Shown: positions 36,084 through 43,287, counted from the first letter of the stretch. The stretch: 47,386 nt of DNA from an uncultured Clostridia bacterium (GCA_937893125.1 CALBHW010000016.1:1-47386); one strand, 5' to 3'. A program made the numbers and translations. The notes: generated from the sequence alone by a model not told the origin.

Positions 36084-36117
36084 AAAAGTGGCAGAAATGC
36101 CACAAAAATGAGATATG
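36084..36117 (+). repeat. Hairpin repeat, copy 2, at the 5' end of the ATPase leader
   Basis: Same 34-base element as copy 1, with one mismatch. Its stem GTGGCA/TGCCAC would form a few bases into the transcript. An ATG directly after it (36108) opens a nine-codon frame ending at 36137 with no ribosome binding site. The leader could be regulatory; no known riboswitch is recognised. Confidence 0.75.
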
Positions 36118-36190
36118 ATATCTTTTATTCTATATAATCATTAGTTTTTTACTGAATGATATGCCAAAATAAAAGGGGAAAGGGGTAAAA

Positions 36191-37486
36191 ATGGAAATAT
36201 CAAGAAATAAATATTTGGATATGTTAAAACTAAGGCTTCACAATGGCTTTGTAAAAGTCATAACTGGAATAAGGCGTTGTGGCAAGTCATATCTTTTAAA
36301 CAACATTTTTTACAATTATCTTTTAAGTACAAATGTCGACAAAGAGCATATTATAAGGTTTGCGTTTGACTCGGCGGAGGATTTACTAAAAATAGATGAA
36401 GATTTGACTGCTCTTAAAAAGTCGAATTTAAAAGTTAATCCTAAAAAATTTGTGGAATATATTTCGACACAAATAAGGGACGGTAAGATGTATTATTTGC
36501 TACTAGACGAAGTGCAAAATTTAGATTGCTTCGAGACTATTCTTAACGGATATTTGAGAAAGACCAATCTTGATATCTATGTGACGGGTAGTAACTCAAA
36601 ATTTTTGTCGCATGACATCTTGACTGAGTTTGAAGGTCGCGGTGATGAAATTCATATTTTGCCCCTTTCTTTTTCCGAGTTTTATGCCACAAAGGGAGAC
36701 GACAAAGAGTATGCTCTTGATGAGTATATGGTTTATGGCGGATTGCCAGCGGTTGCACAAATGAAAGATGACGAGCAAAAGGCTAATTATTTGCAAACTC
36801 AAATTGAGAATGTTTATTTAAAAGATATAGTCGCACGCTACAATTTGAAAAATGATAAAAATATTGGCGAAGTCCTTGACATAGTTGCGTCTGGAATGTC
36901 GACATTGATTAGCCCAGCAAAACTTGCAAATACTTTTAAGTCTATTAAAAATGCAAGCATAAGTCCGTCGACAATTGACAATTATTTGGATTATATGCAA
37001 GAAGCTTTTATTATAAAAAAGGTTGACCGCTACGATGTAAAGGGTAGACACTATATTGCTTCACCTTATAAGGTTTATTTTGAAGATGTGGGACTAAGAA
37101 ACGCGAGATTAAATTTTAGACAAATTGAGAACACGCATATTATGGAAAATGTTATTTATAATGAACTTAGGTACCGTGGCTTTAATGTTGATGTTGGGAT
37201 TGTGGAGTCTAGGGGGCAAAGTGAAAGCGGAAAGGTCGAAAGAAAGCAACTTGAAGTCGATTTTGTTGCAAATAAGGGAAGTAAAAGATATTACATTCAA
37301 TCAGCTTTTGATATTCCAAATGACGACAAAAAAGAGCAACAAATTCAATCTTTTAAAAAAATAAATGACTCGTTTAAAAAAATTATTGTTGTCGGAAGAA
37401 GCATAAAACCTCGTCACGACGAAAATGGCTATCTTATGATTGGGATAAAAGATTTTTTGCTTGACCCTAATAGTTTGGAGTATTAG
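36191..37486 (+). CDS. AAA ATPase with DUF4143 domain
   Basis: A 431-residue cytoplasmic ATPase of the AAA_14/DUF4143 type. The Walker A motif GIRRCGKS is at 26-33 and Walker B YYLLLDEVQ at 101-109. IYVTGSNSKFLS and GRGDEIHILPLSFSEF follow, typical for the family. The C-terminal part contains LEVDFVANKG and YYIQSAF, the remnant nuclease-like (PD-(D/E)XK-type) motif seen in DUF4143 proteins. Family members are common and often multicopy in Bacteroidota and Bacillota; their function is not established. The ATG is preceded by AAAGGGG (36179-36185). The gene has its own promoter and an unusual leader with hairpins. It ends 42 bases before recR, which has its own promoter. Confidence 0.9.
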   Translation: MEISRNKYLDMLKLRLHNGFVKVITGIRRCGKSYLLNNIFYNYLLSTNVDKEHIIRFAFDSAEDLLKIDEDLTALKKSNLKVNPKKFVEYISTQIRDGKMYYLLLDEVQNLDCFETILNGYLRKTNLDIYVTGSNSKFLSHDILTEFEGRGDEIHILPLSFSEFYATKGDDKEYALDEYMVYGGLPAVAQMKDDEQKANYLQTQIENVYLKDIVARYNLKNDKNIGEVLDIVASGMSTLISPAKLANTFKSIKNASISPSTIDNYLDYMQEAFIIKKVDRYDVKGRHYIASPYKVYFEDVGLRNARLNFRQIENTHIMENVIYNELRYRGFNVDVGIVESRGQSESGKVERKQLEVDFVANKGSKRYYIQSAFDIPNDDKKEQQIQSFKKINDSFKKIIVVGRSIKPRHDENGYLMIGIKDFLLDPNSLEY

Positions 37487-37493
37487 TGACAAT

Positions 37494-37522
37494 TTGCCTT
37501 AAAATATAAAAAGTGGTATAAT
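37494..37522 (+). promoter_or_regulatory. recR promoter giving a probable leaderless transcript
   Basis: TTGCCT (37494-37499), a 17-base spacer, then a perfect TATAAT (37517-37522) with extended -10 TGG. The ATG starts at 37529, seven bases after the -10, about where transcription should begin. No Shine-Dalgarno sequence precedes the ATG. Confidence 0.7.
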
Positions 37523-37528
37523 ATAATT

Positions 37529-38116
37529 ATGGAAGAAAAAGAGTTAGAAAAATTGATTGGCAGTTTTATGATTTTGCCGGGAGTGGGATACAAAACCGCT
37601 CAAAGATATGCGTACAGAATTTTGGATCTTGACAAGGAAAAAGTGGAAGATTTTGCAAAAACAGTGGTGAGTGCAAAAGAAAAAATTAGGTTTTGTTCCC
37701 GCTGTGGCGGGTTTTCCGAAGGGGAACTTTGCAATATTTGTTTATCGCGACACAGCAAAATTATTTGTGTTGTTGAAGAACCAAAAGACATCGCGAGTAT
37801 CGAAAAAGTCAAAAATTTTGACTGCCTTTATCATGTTCTAAATGGGTGTATTAGTCCGCTTGCGGGCAAAGGACCTGATGATATTAGGTTGAAAGAACTT
37901 TTAATGCGCGTAAACCAAGAAGATATTTCGGAAGTTGTCGTCGCAACAAACCCAAGCGTTGAAGGGGAAGCAACCGCAATGTATATTTCTAAGATTTTAA
38001 AACCGCTTAACATAAAGGTTACGAGACTCGCGCAAGGGCTGTCACTTGGTAGCGACATTGACTATGCCGACGAAGTGACATTATCAAAAGCCATTGAAGC
38101 CCGCCGAGAGATTTAG
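37529..38116 (+). CDS. recR: Recombination mediator protein RecR
   Basis: A 195-residue DNA repair protein that works with RecF and RecO to load RecA on gapped DNA. Residues 8-30 (KLIGSFMILPGVGYKTAQRY) are the helix-hairpin-helix. A zinc finger follows with Cys 56, 59, 68 and 71. The TOPRIM domain covers about 77-170, including VVEEPKDI, HVLNGCISPLAGKGPDDI and ATNPSVEGEATAMYI. The C-terminal RLAQGLSLGSDIDYADEVTL is highly conserved in RecR. Length is normal (about 198). The first ATG fits the family N-terminus, so the start is credible although no ribosome binding site is present. The usual dnaX-ybaB neighbours are absent. The TAG stop shares bases with the stop of the convergent VTT gene. 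Confidence 0.97.
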   Translation: MEEKELEKLIGSFMILPGVGYKTAQRYAYRILDLDKEKVEDFAKTVVSAKEKIRFCSRCGGFSEGELCNICLSRHSKIICVVEEPKDIASIEKVKNFDCLYHVLNGCISPLAGKGPDDIRLKELLMRVNQEDISEVVVATNPSVEGEATAMYISKILKPLNIKVTRLAQGLSLGSDIDYADEVTLSKAIEARREI

Positions 38117-38712
38117 ACAAAGAACTTAAAAAGGGCAAAATTTGACAAAAAGCATAGACAAAAAAGCCCAATCGTGCGGGTTATTATGTTTGTTATTAAG
38201 AAATATTTAAAGTCCATTTCGGCAACTCCCGCGAACGCGCAAAGTAGGTCGTCTGGGAAAAAGGGGAAGAGCATCATAAGAAAAAACATCACTTTCCCCT
38301 TTTTAAAAAGTTTCTGGACTTCGGCGGTTTGCTCTTTTCCAACCGCCCAAAGAAGAAGTTTTAGCCCTACGATGCGTCCCAAAAAATATGCGGTTATAGA
38401 GCCTAAAAGAATTGCAATTAAACTTATAAAAAAGGCGATATAAGGCCCAAAAAGAAGAACGCCAACGACGGTTGTGACGCTCGAAGGCAAAGGGATAACT
38501 GTGACTTGCAAAAATTGTAACAAGAAAAATACGAGAATTGACCAGAATCCCGCGGACGCAATAAGTGCTTGAAGTTCTTGAACATTGTTGAATTTTCCTA
38601 TAATGCCCGTATTTTTTAAAAAGTAATATAACCCAACAACCGCTCCAATAGACAAGACAAAAAGTAAAAGAAGCTTGCCATATTGGGCGATTTTTTTTGC
38701 TACGCTTTTCAT
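38113..38712 (-). CDS. VTT-domain (TVP38/TMEM64, DedA-like) membrane protein
   Basis: A 199-residue integral membrane protein with about five hydrophobic segments: an N-terminal one at about 12-31, then segments around 52-75, 78-112, 140-160 and 170-195. The VTT (SNARE_assoc) signatures are visible: VIPLPSSVTTVVGVLLFGP, GSITAYFLGRIVG and LFPFFPDDLLCAFAGVAEM. Family members are lipid scramblase/transporter-like proteins acting in membrane homeostasis; the specific substrate here is unknown. The ATG at 38712 has only a weak ribosome binding site. Its TAA stop (38113-38115) overlaps the TAG stop of recR on the other strand (38114-38116), and no terminator separates the two genes. Confidence 0.9.
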   Translation of the reverse strand: MKSVAKKIAQYGKLLLLFVLSIGAVVGLYYFLKNTGIIGKFNNVQELQALIASAGFWSILVFFLLQFLQVTVIPLPSSVTTVVGVLLFGPYIAFFISLIAILLGSITAYFLGRIVGLKLLLWAVGKEQTAEVQKLFKKGKVMFFLMMLFPFFPDDLLCAFAGVAEMDFKYFLITNIITRTIGLFCLCFLSNFALFKFFV

Positions 38713-38874
38713 AATTTATTTTTATGTTTTTTTTCTTCTTTTTAAGACTCTTTTATTTAGCAAAAAAATTGTTTTATTTGTAGATAAATAAAAATTTTCA
38801 TCTATTAAGTTTCGTATTGTTTTATTGCCTTGTAAAGAAGGTGCTTTTTTATGTTAAAAATTTTTTGATTATGT

Positions 38875-38908
38875 AAAAAAGATACAACAAGTTTTTGTTG
38901 TATCTTTT
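38875..38908 (-). terminator. Intrinsic terminator of the DUF1846 operon
   Basis: GATACAACAA (38881-38890) and TTGTTGTATC (38895-38904) are perfect complements around four bases, extended by four A-T pairs on each side. On the minus strand a run of T follows. It lies 66 bases beyond the stop of the DUF1846 gene. The symmetric A/T flanks could make it bidirectional. Confidence 0.8.
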
Positions 38909-38973
38909 CTCAAACTTTTATGCAAAAAAACAAAAATTAGAAAATATGCTTACAATTTTTTTTGATATTTCAA

Positions 38974-40467
38974 CTACATATCGAACAAATTTCCGACCAA
39001 AAAGCGGTCGCCACAAGTAAGATTTAGCCCAAGGTTACGTAAGTTTTCTTCGTTATTTGGTGTCAAAATGTGTGTTGAGTGGGCGTTGCAACCACGTAAA
39101 TATTTTAAGTTGTCATATGCAATTTTTGCGTTTTTGTTGAAATTTGCTGAAATGCAAAGCGCGACAAGTGTTTCTTTTAATGTCAAATTGGTGTTGTCTT
39201 GTTTAAAAATGTTGTGTCTTAGGTCGACAATTGGCTCTAAAACTTCCTTTTGAATCAAATCTATTGAGTCGTCGATGTTTGAAATCGCTTTAAGCGCGTT
39301 CAAAATTGCGCTTGCTGGGGCTGAGAGAAGCTCGGTTTTTCTTCCCGTCACAATTCGTCCGTCTAAAAGTTCAATAGCCATTGCTGGTGCGTGCGACTTC
39401 ATAAATTTTTCTTCGGCAGGTTTTACGCAAGGTCTATCGTGGATGGTGATGTTAAGTTCGTTCATAAGTAGGCGAATAGTCTCAACAACGCGCTTATTTG
39501 TGTTGTTCTTTTTTGCGTCCACTTTTGCGCGGAGATAACGCCTAATTATTTCTTGTTTTGCGCTATATTGTGCAAGTGCGTCGTCTGTTATACAACTTGC
39601 GATTGTGTTTATGCCCATATCAGTTGGAGACTTATATATGTCTTTTCCAGTGATTTTTTGCAAAATATTTCTAACAACAGGGTAGGCTTCTAAGTCTCTA
39701 TTGTAACTGACCGCTATTTCGTGGTAGGCTTCGTAGTGGTAGGAGTCAATGACATTTTTGTCGCCAAGATCCGCCGTTGCCGACTCGTAGGCAACATTTA
39801 TAGGATGTTTTAGTGGCAAGTTCCAAACGGGGAACTTTTCAAACTTTGCGTATCCCGCTTTTTTGCCACGCTTGTACTCGTGATAGAGTTGGGACAAACA
39901 AGTTGCAAGTTTTCCGCTTCCAGGTCCAGGGGCTGTAATCGCGACCAATTTTTTTGTCGTTTCAATGTAAGGATTTCTTCCATATCCCGCTTCGCTGACG
40001 ATTGTTTCAACGTCGGTAGGGTAGCCTTTTGTGAAGTAATGATAAAACACTCGTTCGCCCATATTTTCTAGTTTTGCGCGGAAATTTTGCGCGCTTTGTT
40101 CGCCTTCATAAAGGGTAATGACAATTGCGCTAACATATAGACCGCGGTGGCGCAACTTTTCAATAAGGCGTAACACTTCCATATCGTAAGTTATGCCAAA
40201 ATCGGCACGAATTTTGTTCTTTTCAATGTCTTTTGCGCTGATAACAAAAATAATTTCGCAGTCGTCTTTGTAACTATCTAGTAGCCTAATTTGAACATTT
40301 GGGTCAAACCCAGGTAGCACTCTTGACGCGTGCAAATCGTCAAAAAGTTTGCCCCCAAACTCCATATACAACTTGTCACCAAACTCTTTCATCCTTGCAT
40401 TTATGAGTTCGCGTTGTTTCTTGATGTAAATTTCGCTATCAAAACATTTTTTTTCTATTTGTTCCAT
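38974..40467 (-). CDS. DUF1846 (UPF0371) family protein
   Basis: A 497-residue cytoplasmic protein matching the conserved Firmicutes family DUF1846/UPF0371 in length and motifs. Seen: the N-terminal CFDSEIYIKKQRELINAR, GGKLFDDLHASRVLPGFDP around 38-55, the glycine-rich APGPGSGKLATCLSQL at 179-194 (P-loop-like), and PVWNLPLKHPINVAYESA and TSPTDMG-like KSPTDMGINTIASCI further on. The biochemical role is not established; structures suggest a nucleotide-binding fold. It is the second gene of a minus-strand operon: the upstream kinase gene stops ten bases earlier, and the AAGGGA ribosome binding site sits on that stop codon, so translation is probably coupled. A terminator follows. Confidence 0.9.
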   Translation of the reverse strand: MEQIEKKCFDSEIYIKKQRELINARMKEFGDKLYMEFGGKLFDDLHASRVLPGFDPNVQIRLLDSYKDDCEIIFVISAKDIEKNKIRADFGITYDMEVLRLIEKLRHRGLYVSAIVITLYEGEQSAQNFRAKLENMGERVFYHYFTKGYPTDVETIVSEAGYGRNPYIETTKKLVAITAPGPGSGKLATCLSQLYHEYKRGKKAGYAKFEKFPVWNLPLKHPINVAYESATADLGDKNVIDSYHYEAYHEIAVSYNRDLEAYPVVRNILQKITGKDIYKSPTDMGINTIASCITDDALAQYSAKQEIIRRYLRAKVDAKKNNTNKRVVETIRLLMNELNITIHDRPCVKPAEEKFMKSHAPAMAIELLDGRIVTGRKTELLSAPASAILNALKAISNIDDSIDLIQKEVLEPIVDLRHNIFKQDNTNLTLKETLVALCISANFNKNAKIAYDNLKYLRGCNAHSTHILTPNNEENLRNLGLNLTCGDRFLVGNLFDM

Positions 40468-40477
40468 TTTATTTCCC

Positions 40478-41038
40478 TTATTTTTTCAAACTATCAATGT
40501 ACTTTTGTAAGTCTCTATCCAAATCTTTTAATTCGCCGTTGTTGATTATAAAGTGGTCGGCAATAGCAATTGGACCGCCTTTTTCGATGTTTTCAATTTC
40601 AGTGTAATCGCGTTTTAAAACTTCTTCAGCTTTTAGCGGTCTAAAAGGACGATTTTTTAATCTTTCGACGCGCTTATCTTTGTCAACGACAATTGCAAGA
40701 ACTTTAAAATTGTCGCCATAAATTTCTTTTATATACTTGTATTCGCTCCACGAATACATACTCTCAATGACGACATTTTTGCCAGCCTCAAAAAAGTCTC
40801 TTATTTTTCTTTCCGACAACTTAGCATAAATTGCCATATCGCCTTTTGCGCGGAGTTCTTCGCGAATTTTGCGCTCGTTTTCGGGTGTAATAGGCAAGTT
40901 TTGCCTTTTAAGTTCTTCAAATGTCGCGTCTCCAAAGTACACTCTTTCATATCCATTTTTGATAAAAATTTGCGTTGCTTCGCTTTTTCCTGCGCCACAA
41001 AGTCCGACAACGGCAACAATAATGTTTTGTTTTTTCAT
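40478..41038 (-). CDS. P-loop kinase of the UPF0200/AAA_18 (dephospho-CoA kinase-like) type
   Basis: A 186-residue protein with Walker A GLCGAGKS at 12-19, right after the first strand NIIVAVV. ERVYFGDATFEELKRQNL and ENERKIREELRAKGDMAIYA resemble the substrate-binding part of UPF0200 proteins. A lid-like RLKNRPFRPLKAEEVLKRD follows, and ADHFIINNG near the end is typical of nucleotide and dephospho-CoA kinases. It is probably a small-molecule or nucleotide kinase; the substrate cannot be named. The ATG is preceded by AAGGGAG (about 41046-41052). It is the first gene of the operon with the DUF1846 protein. Confidence 0.8.
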   Translation of the reverse strand: MKKQNIIVAVVGLCGAGKSEATQIFIKNGYERVYFGDATFEELKRQNLPITPENERKIREELRAKGDMAIYAKLSERKIRDFFEAGKNVVIESMYSWSEYKYIKEIYGDNFKVLAIVVDKDKRVERLKNRPFRPLKAEEVLKRDYTEIENIEKGGPIAIADHFIINNGELKDLDRDLQKYIDSLKK

Positions 41039-41314
41039 AAGTTTTCTCCCTTAGAAGTAGTTTATCAAATTTCTATACTTTTACAAAACAAATTTTAGAA
41101 AGTAAAATTTATGCGGTTTAAAATTTTTGATAGCGCATTTATAATGATAATAATAATAGATAGCCTTTGGTTTTACTAAAATAGAAAATGATTTGTTTTA
41201 ACTTTTGATAAAAATACGGCACAGAAAGCTATAGAGAGTATGACAAAAAATTTTATTAAAAATAATGTATATTTTATCAACCTTTACAAAAAATACATTC
41301 AAGGAGGGCATAAA

Positions 41315-41473
41315 ATGAGTAAGTCTTTTAGACCTGGTGAAGTCGCTCCAGAAAGTGGCAACTACTGTGCTTTTGACGCTAACGGCCACAATGGCGGATG
41401 TTGCTACCTTCAAAAAGGGCAAAGATTTCCAGCGACTCAACATTCTGGCAGTTACTATATGAAAGAGGACTAG
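41315..41473 (+). CDS. YjzC-like small protein
   Basis: A 52-residue protein that begins MSKSFRPGEVAPESGNY and ends KGQRFPATQHSGSYYMKED. The layout (FRPGE-APE-G-Y ... L-KG-RFP-T--G-YY) resembles the small YjzC family found in Bacillus and relatives, whose function is unknown. The middle carries GGCCYL and one more Cys (YCAFD), so metal or redox binding is possible. The strong AAGGAGGG at 41301-41308 decides the start. A terminator follows immediately, so it forms its own unit. Confidence 0.8.
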   Translation: MSKSFRPGEVAPESGNYCAFDANGHNGGCCYLQKGQRFPATQHSGSYYMKED

Positions 41474-41511
41474 ATGTAAAATCAAAACAATTAGTCAAAA
41501 TTTCATCTAGG

Positions 41512-41541
41512 AAAAATATCGGTTTATCGCCGATATTTTTT
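41512..41541 (+). terminator. Intrinsic terminator of the YjzC-like gene
   Basis: AAAAATATCGG (41512-41522) and CCGATATTTTT (41530-41540) are perfect complements around a seven-base loop and end in six T. Confidence 0.85.
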
Positions 41542-41743
41542 ATGTGGTAAAGTAATTTTGTAATGAAAGGATACAAAAAGCATATTAAAAAAACGCTATA
41601 TAATAAAGTTGGAAATTAAAAAATTATAGAGTGAAATAAAAAGTGCTTTTTAAAACATAATAAAGGAACAAATAAGCTTTTTAGACTTGCATAAATAAAA
41701 ATATACAAAAAAATAAAAATTTAAAATATAGGTTTATAAGTAG

Positions 41744-41772
41744 TTGACAAAGCTGATTTTTTTTGTTAAAAT
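41744..41772 (+). promoter_or_regulatory. Strong promoter ahead of the candidate RNA and tRNA-Ser
   Basis: Perfect TTGACA (41744-41749), a 17-base spacer and TAAAAT (41767-41772) with an extended -10 TGT. The predicted start (41779-41780) is about 145 bases before the tRNA and coincides with the beginning of the stem described in the next entry. Confidence 0.75.
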
Positions 41773-41780
41773 CTTCTTGT

Positions 41781-41914
41781 TTTATGATAAGGCTTGCCTC
41801 GTGTCAAGTAAAGTGCAACAAAAATATCCTTTTCTTTTTAATAAATTATAAAACGATTTTTTTTTAAATATTTCAAACTTTCGCACTTTCAGATTTCGGC
41901 AAAGCCCTCATAAA
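41781..41914 (+). ncRNA. Candidate structured RNA or tRNA leader
   Basis: The 5' end TTTATGA (41781-41787) pairs perfectly with TCATAAA (41908-41914). GGCTT (41791-41795) then pairs with AAGCC (41902-41906) and GCC (41796-41798) with GGC (41898-41900). Inside, AAAGTGC (41810-41816) is the exact complement of GCACTTT (41883-41889), and AAATAT/ATATTT can follow. The result is a long rod closing exactly at the predicted transcription start and 11 bases before the tRNA. I do not recognise a known family (not 6S, SRP, tmRNA or RNase P RNA). The inner loop is very AT-rich, which weakens the case. Confidence 0.4.
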
Positions 41915-41925
41915 GCAAAAATAGT

Positions 41926-42016
41926 GGAGAAGTACCCAAGAGGCCCAAGGGGATCCCCTGCTAAGGGATTAGGCGTGTAACAGCGTGCGCGAGTTCGAAT
42001 CTCGCCTTCTCCGCCA
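41926..42016 (+). tRNA. tRNA-Ser (anticodon GCT)
   Basis: The acceptor stem GGAGAAG (41926-41932) pairs fully with CTTCTCC (42006-42012), followed by discriminator G and an encoded CCA. The anticodon stem ATCCC/GGGAT encloses CTGCTAA, giving anticodon GCT, which reads AGC and AGU. The long variable arm and GTTCGAATC T-loop are typical of tRNA-Ser. Confidence 0.96.
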
Positions 42017-42026
42017 ACCCAATAAG

Positions 42027-42050
42027 AAGTCCCTACTAGGGGCTTTTTTT
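42027..42050 (+). terminator. Intrinsic terminator after tRNA-Ser
   Basis: AAGTCCC (42027-42033) pairs with GGGGCTT (42039-42045) with one G-U pair around TACTA and ends in a seven-T run, ten bases after the tRNA. Confidence 0.85.
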
Positions 42051-42092
42051 CTTACATAAAAGGATAAAATTAACTTTTGAGAATAGATAAAA

Positions 42093-42446
42093 ATGGAAGA
42101 TATGAATCACGAAATGAAACTAAAATCACCTTTTTTTGAAAAAATTAAAAAGGGAGAGAAAATTTATGAAATTAGGCTCAATGATGAAAAACGAAAATTG
42201 ATTAAAGTTGGAGACTATATCAACTTTAAAAAAGAGCCAGCGTTGAATGAAAACCTTAAAGTGCAAGTTGTGGGGCTTGAATATTTTTCTTCGTTTAGGG
42301 AAGTGATATCTTATTATACAGCAAAAGAAATTGGCTTTGAAAATGTAGAAAAGGACGAAATTGAGCGTGTTTATTATCAATTTTACAATAAAAACGACGA
42401 AAAGAAGTTTGGGGTCGTGACTATAAAAGTGAAAGTTTTGCAATAA
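42093..42446 (+). CDS. ASCH-domain protein
   Basis: A 117-residue protein with the small RNA-binding-type ASCH (PUA-like) fold pattern: NHEMKLKSPFFEKIKKGEK, YEIRLNDEKRKLIKVGDYI and a C-terminal strand FGVVTIKVK. ASCH domains occur in proteins linked to RNA metabolism and coactivation, and some small ones hydrolyse modified nucleosides; no specific activity can be assigned here. The start is uncertain: ATG at 42093, 42102 or 42114. None has a good ribosome binding site, and relatives often begin MxHEMKL, which favours 42102. It follows the tRNA terminator. Confidence 0.75.
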   Translation: MEDMNHEMKLKSPFFEKIKKGEKIYEIRLNDEKRKLIKVGDYINFKKEPALNENLKVQVVGLEYFSSFREVISYYTAKEIGFENVEKDEIERVYYQFYNKNDEKKFGVVTIKVKVLQ

Positions 42447-42530
42447 TAAACCGTTGAATAAATGCGTTTTTTTATAAAAAGATTAGAGACTTTTGGAAAA
42501 AATATTCTTGCAACTTGCTAGACCTTACAC

Positions 42531-42559
42531 TTGACGCCTAAACCATTTTTTGATAAAAT
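42531..42559 (+). promoter_or_regulatory. Promoter of the zinc-ribbon membrane protein gene
   Basis: TTGACG (42531-42536), a 17-base spacer and TAAAAT (42554-42559) with an extended -10 TGA. The predicted start near 42566 leaves a short leader with AGAAGGGGAG before the ATG at 42583. Confidence 0.7.
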
Positions 42560-42582
42560 ATAATAAAGAGAAGGGGAGAAAA

Positions 42583-43221
42583 ATGGACGAGAACGAAGAA
42601 AAAAGAAAACATAAACATAAAGTATCAACAATGTTTATCGTATTTGGCGTGATAGTTTTAGCACTTGCTATTTTTTTTGTAGTGTTGGCAGTTATGGGCT
42701 TTAAAGCGTGGCAAGCGGGTTATGACAGCTGGAGCAATGACTTTTTGGCAAGCGGAGATTCGTCGGGGAGACCTAGGGCGATGTTCTTTATTTGGGTCGT
42801 TCTTGCAATGTTCTCATTTGCTGGGGGAATTTCACTTTTGAGTTTTGGGCTTAGACCTTTTATTACAAAAGTACATATGAAAGTTACAAAAGAAACTTTT
42901 GATTATGCGGGCAAAGACATTTCAGATGTTGGTGTCACTGGCGTAGAAATCGCAAAACCTGTAATTGAAAAAAGTGCCGATACGGTTGCACCAGCGCTTG
43001 CCAAAATAGTGGGGCAAAGTGCAAATGCTATTGCGCCTGCTTTCGCAAAAATCAAAGGCGAAAATGCAAAATATTGTACTAAATGCGGGACTAGAATTGA
43101 AAGTGGCAAGGCATTTTGCTCAAATTGTGGCGAAAAAGTTCAAAATGTGTGCAAATATTGTGGCGAAATTAACGATAAAGATGACAATTTTTGCGGGAAA
43201 TGCGGGAAAAAGTTGGGCTAG
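42583..43221 (+). CDS. Membrane protein with two transmembrane segments and two zinc ribbons
   Basis: A 212-residue protein. A charged N-terminus (DENEEKRKHKHK) is followed by membrane segments at about 17-39 and 66-90. The C-terminal part ends in two zinc ribbons of the zinc_ribbon_2 type: Cys 165/168 with 179/182, and Cys 190/193 with 204/207 (CTKCG-FCSNCG and CKYCG-FCGKCG). The start at 42583 is chosen over an in-frame TTG at 42550 because the ATG follows AGAAGGGGAG, and because 42550 lies inside the promoter. The function is unknown; such proteins may sense or organise complexes at the membrane. Confidence 0.8.
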   Translation: MDENEEKRKHKHKVSTMFIVFGVIVLALAIFFVVLAVMGFKAWQAGYDSWSNDFLASGDSSGRPRAMFFIWVVLAMFSFAGGISLLSFGLRPFITKVHMKVTKETFDYAGKDISDVGVTGVEIAKPVIEKSADTVAPALAKIVGQSANAIAPAFAKIKGENAKYCTKCGTRIESGKAFCSNCGEKVQNVCKYCGEINDKDDNFCGKCGKKLG

Positions 43222-43233
43222 TTTTGGGGAAGG

Positions 43234-43263
43234 TTGACATTTTTTTTGAAAGTCCAATAAAAT
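43234..43263 (+). promoter_or_regulatory. Promoter of the unrecognised gene at 43288
   Basis: Perfect TTGACA (43234-43239), an 18-base spacer and TAAAAT (43258-43263). The predicted start is close to 43270, 18 bases before the ATG. Confidence 0.65.
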
Positions 43264-43287
43264 AATAGTAAATTTGGGATGTGAAAA

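Larger units (their letters stand above)
35863..36190. other. Intergenic region with terminator, duplicated hairpin and ATPase promoter
   Basis: These 328 bases contain no gene. They hold the terminator of the giant gene, two near-identical 34-base copies of a hairpin-bearing repeat 101 bases apart, a strong promoter between them, and further small hairpins in the ATPase leader (AGATAT-G-ATATCT at 36111-36123; ATCATTAGT pairing with ACT-G-AATGAT ending at about 36160). Confidence 0.7.
41474..41925. other. Intergenic region between the YjzC-like gene and tRNA-Ser
   Basis: It contains the terminator of the small gene, about 200 bases of featureless AT-rich DNA, then a strong promoter (41744-41772) and a candidate structured RNA before the tRNA. 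An inverted repeat CTAGATG (41470-41476) / CATCTAG (41504-41510) overlaps the stop codon of the small gene and precedes the terminator hairpin. No protein gene is credible. Confidence 0.6.

Noticed and set aside
41562..41618. An 18-codon frame (starts MKGYKKH) downstream of the YjzC-like gene.
   Set aside because: No ribosome binding site or promoter, and it lies in featureless AT-rich DNA.
42550..42582. An in-frame TTG start upstream of the zinc-ribbon protein.
   Set aside because: It lies inside the promoter, and the ATG at 42583 has a good ribosome binding site.
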